Assembly: GCF_026225065.1 (NCBI RefSeq)
Contig: NZ_JAMFSB010000101.1
Coordinates: forward strand, 1 to 33,344
DNA length: 33,344 nt
Direction: 5' to 3'
Source of the DNA: Paraburkholderia sp.
GTDB taxonomy: Bacteria; Pseudomonadota; Gammaproteobacteria; Burkholderiales; Burkholderiaceae
Shown here: positions 31,570 to 33,344 of the stretch, one piece after another
Layout of the letters: every line of letters starts with the position of its first letter
Numbering within the stretch: the stretch's first letter is position 1
Made by a program: the position numbers and the translations under genes
Notes under the pieces: model-generated
What the model saw: the letters and a program-made list of their open reading frames with translations, nothing else
Database searches by the model: none
Told to the model about the DNA's origin: nothing

Positions 31570-32532
31570 ATGGTATCGACCCTTGAGATCCTGCTTCCCG
31601 TATTTGGCCTGATTTTCGCAGGGTTCGTGTGCCGCAAGCGCGGCCTGCTGGGCCCCACGGCGGCGTCGGAACTGAACCGTTTTGTCGTCTGGCTCGCCCT
31701 GCCTGCGCTGCTGTTCGACATCATGGCCCACGCCACCTGGCATCAGCTCTATCAGCCGGCGTTCGTCGCCACCTTCGCGCTCTCCTGTGCCGTCGTATTC
31801 GTGCTGATTCTCGTGGTCCGTCTGCTGAGCGGCCGGCCGCTTGCCGATGCCAGCGTCGATGCCATTGCGGGCTCGTATCCGAATACCGGCTACATCGGCT
31901 TTCCGCTGTGCCTGATCGCGTTCGGGCCGGCCAGCCAGACGCCGACCACGATCGCCACCATCCTCGTCGCCTGCGTGCTGTTTGCGATCGCGATCGTCCT
32001 GATTGAAGTGGGATTGCAGACCGAACGCGCGCCGCATCGACTGGCGTTCAAGGTGGTGCGGTCGCTGGCGCGCAATCCGCTGATCGTGTCGCCGATCGCC
32101 GGCGTGCTGGTCGCCAGCGTTCACGTGGCGCTGCCGCAAAGCGCGGAAACGTTTCTGAAGCTGCTAGGCGGTGCGGCAAGCCCCTGCGCGCTGGTCAGCC
32201 TCGGGTTGTTCCTTGCTGAAAAACGGACGCCTGCAGACAAGTCCTCAGCACCCTCGGCGTCGAACCACGCCGCGTCCTGGGCACTGACGAGCGCCAAATT
32301 GGTGGTGCAACCGGCCTTGACATGGTGGTTGGCCGCACGTGTGTTCGCGCTCTCGCCCATGCTGGTCGAGATGTCGGTCGTGCTCGCCGCGTTGCCCACG
32401 GGCACCGGGCCGTTCATGCTTGCGGAGTTCTATCGGCGTGAGGCGCACATCACGTCGCGGACGATACTTCTGTCGACGCTGGGCTCACTCGTGACGCTAT
32501 CCCTGCTGTTGCTGTATATGCCACGCAGTTGA
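31570..32532 (+). CDS. AEC-family permease (auxin efflux carrier-like)
   Basis: A 320-residue protein of the bacterial AEC/Mem_trans family, usually with ten transmembrane helices in two five-helix bundles. The start STLEILLPVFGLIFAGFVCRKRGLL, then LNRFVVWLALPALLF, SYPNTGYIGFPLCLIAFG (N-terminal bundle crossover with Pro-Asn), ARNPLIVSPIAGVL and LPTGTGPFMLAEFY (C-terminal counterpart) are recognisable. Members export or import small carboxylates such as malonate or malate; the substrate here is unknown. The ATG at 31570 is chosen because the protein then begins as family members do; a TTG at 31507 overlaps the LysR box. Probably controlled by the divergent LysR protein. Confidence 0.88.
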   Translation: MVSTLEILLPVFGLIFAGFVCRKRGLLGPTAASELNRFVVWLALPALLFDIMAHATWHQLYQPAFVATFALSCAVVFVLILVVRLLSGRPLADASVDAIAGSYPNTGYIGFPLCLIAFGPASQTPTTIATILVACVLFAIAIVLIEVGLQTERAPHRLAFKVVRSLARNPLIVSPIAGVLVASVHVALPQSAETFLKLLGGAASPCALVSLGLFLAEKRTPADKSSAPSASNHAASWALTSAKLVVQPALTWWLAARVFALSPMLVEMSVVLAALPTGTGPFMLAEFYRREAHITSRTILLSTLGSLVTLSLLLLYMPRS

Positions 32533-32536
32533 TCCT

Positions 32537-33344
32537 TCAGGACTTCTCGACTTCGTGGCCCCGACTGGCTGCAGCTGTCGTTCTCGTCGTCGGCGATAAC
32601 GCGCTGACCAGGCGGACATGCGCCTCGCCGGACGACTCGGCAATCTGCCACGCAAACAAGCCTGGCACGAAGATCAGCAGATCGCGAATCCGCCGCGCCC
32701 CCGCGAGTGCGAGGCAAGTTGAAGGGTCGAGACCGATCGCCCCGCCAATCAGGATGAAACCGCCCTCCTGCACCCCCAAGCCTCCGGGCACAAAAAAGGC
32801 CGCACTGCTAACCGCCTGGATCAGCGACTCGATCACCACCGCCTCGATAAAGCTAACCTGCGAGCCGAGAAAATACAGCGCGAGCCAGATCTCCAGCGCG
32901 GTCAATACGCACTGCAGCGGTTGCCAGAAGAAAAGATAGCGCAGCACGACGCCACGGCGGCGCCAGATCAGCTTGATCGCCTGATCGATCTGCGTCGACT
33001 GACCGACAAGCGCAGCCAGCTTGCCACTGGTTGCACGGTTGAGCACGCGGGTGATGCGTTCGAACGGGCTGGCATGCTGCACCAGCGAAAACAGCACCAG
33101 CAGGGGCGTGAGCGCGACAATGCCCCATGCCAGATCGGCAGCAAGACGCAACGTGCCGGATGCCGCATGCGCGAACAGAAACCCGATGCCCACCATGGTG
33201 AACATCAACTGGCTGATCAGCGTGAGTTGCATATCGACGACGAGACTCGCCGCCGCGGTCGAGCCGCGCAAACCGCGCCGCCGCATCATGCGGAACGACA
33301 CCACTTCGCCGCCGATGCGCGCCACCGGCAACATGCTGTTGACC
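32537..33344 (-). CDS. Flippase-domain (LPG synthase TM-like) membrane protein, HpnL-like, 5' end cut by window edge
   Basis: The reverse strand is open from the right edge to a stop at 32537, giving at least 269 residues with the N-terminus missing. The segments VARIGGEVVSFRMMRRRGL and FFVPGGLGVQEGGFILIGGAIGL, together with alternating hydrophobic helices, are typical of the lysylphosphatidylglycerol synthase transmembrane domain family. They are especially typical of HpnL, linked to hopanoid/glycolipid biosynthesis in Burkholderia and relatives. It would act in the inner membrane in lipid transport or flipping (family knowledge; not proven). The C-terminal tail (SPTTRTTAAASRGHEVEKS) is polar. 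Its stop lies four bases from the convergent permease stop. Confidence 0.8.
   Translation of the reverse strand, partial: VNSMLPVARIGGEVVSFRMMRRRGLRGSTAAASLVVDMQLTLISQLMFTMVGIGFLFAHAASGTLRLAADLAWGIVALTPLLVLFSLVQHASPFERITRVLNRATSGKLAALVGQSTQIDQAIKLIWRRRGVVLRYLFFWQPLQCVLTALEIWLALYFLGSQVSFIEAVVIESLIQAVSSAAFFVPGGLGVQEGGFILIGGAIGLDPSTCLALAGARRIRDLLIFVPGLFAWQIAESSGEAHVRLVSALSPTTRTTAAASRGHEVEKS

Overview
The window looks like chromosomal DNA from a Burkholderiales bacterium, most likely Paraburkholderia or Burkholderia. This is inferred from the high GC, the codon use, a CoA-dependent anthranilate cluster, a YfhM/PBP1C pair and an HpnL-like membrane protein. I see no rRNA, tRNA, IS element, integrase, phage gene or CRISPR array. 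Most of the window reads as stable chromosome with many small regulator/enzyme units.

Region 1 (1-1800, minus strand) is a periplasmic double-retropepsin/PDZ protein cut by the left edge. Region 2 (1984-10300, plus strand) is one tightly packed operon of eight genes, several joined by 4-base stop/start overlaps. It encodes a 2-aminobenzoyl-CoA (anthranilyl-CoA) type pathway: a monooxygenase fused to an Old-Yellow-Enzyme reductase, an SDR, a MarR repressor, an enoyl-CoA hydratase, an acyl-CoA dehydrogenase, a hot-dog thioesterase, a RidA-like protein and an aryl-CoA ligase. A near-consensus sigma-70 promoter precedes it. A dienelactone hydrolase fused to an NTF2-like domain (10405-11628) follows after a gap with its own candidate operator.

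Region 3 (11656-20255, minus strand) is the bacterial alpha-2-macroglobulin gene followed by penicillin-binding protein 1C, a classic periplasmic defence/repair pair. After a gene-free stretch of about 660 bases come a glutathione transferase and a 14-helix MFS exporter.

Region 4 (23135-25188, minus strand) holds what I consider the best discovery candidate. It is a second, short threonyl-tRNA synthetase that has only the catalytic and anticodon-binding domains. It is preceded by an unlisted 28-codon leader peptide with six consecutive threonine codons, then a 12-bp GC-rich terminator hairpin. This is the architecture of ribosome-mediated transcription attenuation. The promoter is placed so that the leader mRNA would be leaderless. 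A flavin reductase gene lies just upstream.

Region 5 (25432-33344) is a series of small units: an ArsR-type regulator, an unknown small protein, a MocR regulator divergent from a GNAT acetyltransferase, a second GNAT, a VC0807-type membrane protein, a LysR regulator divergent from an AEC permease, and an HpnL-like flippase-domain protein cut by the right edge. The ArsR gene and the dienelactone-hydrolase gene, 15 kb apart, share a 19-base upstream element (18 of 19 identical) with a GCAAC-N3-GTTGC dyad. It lies at almost the same distance from both start codons, so a common regulator is plausible.
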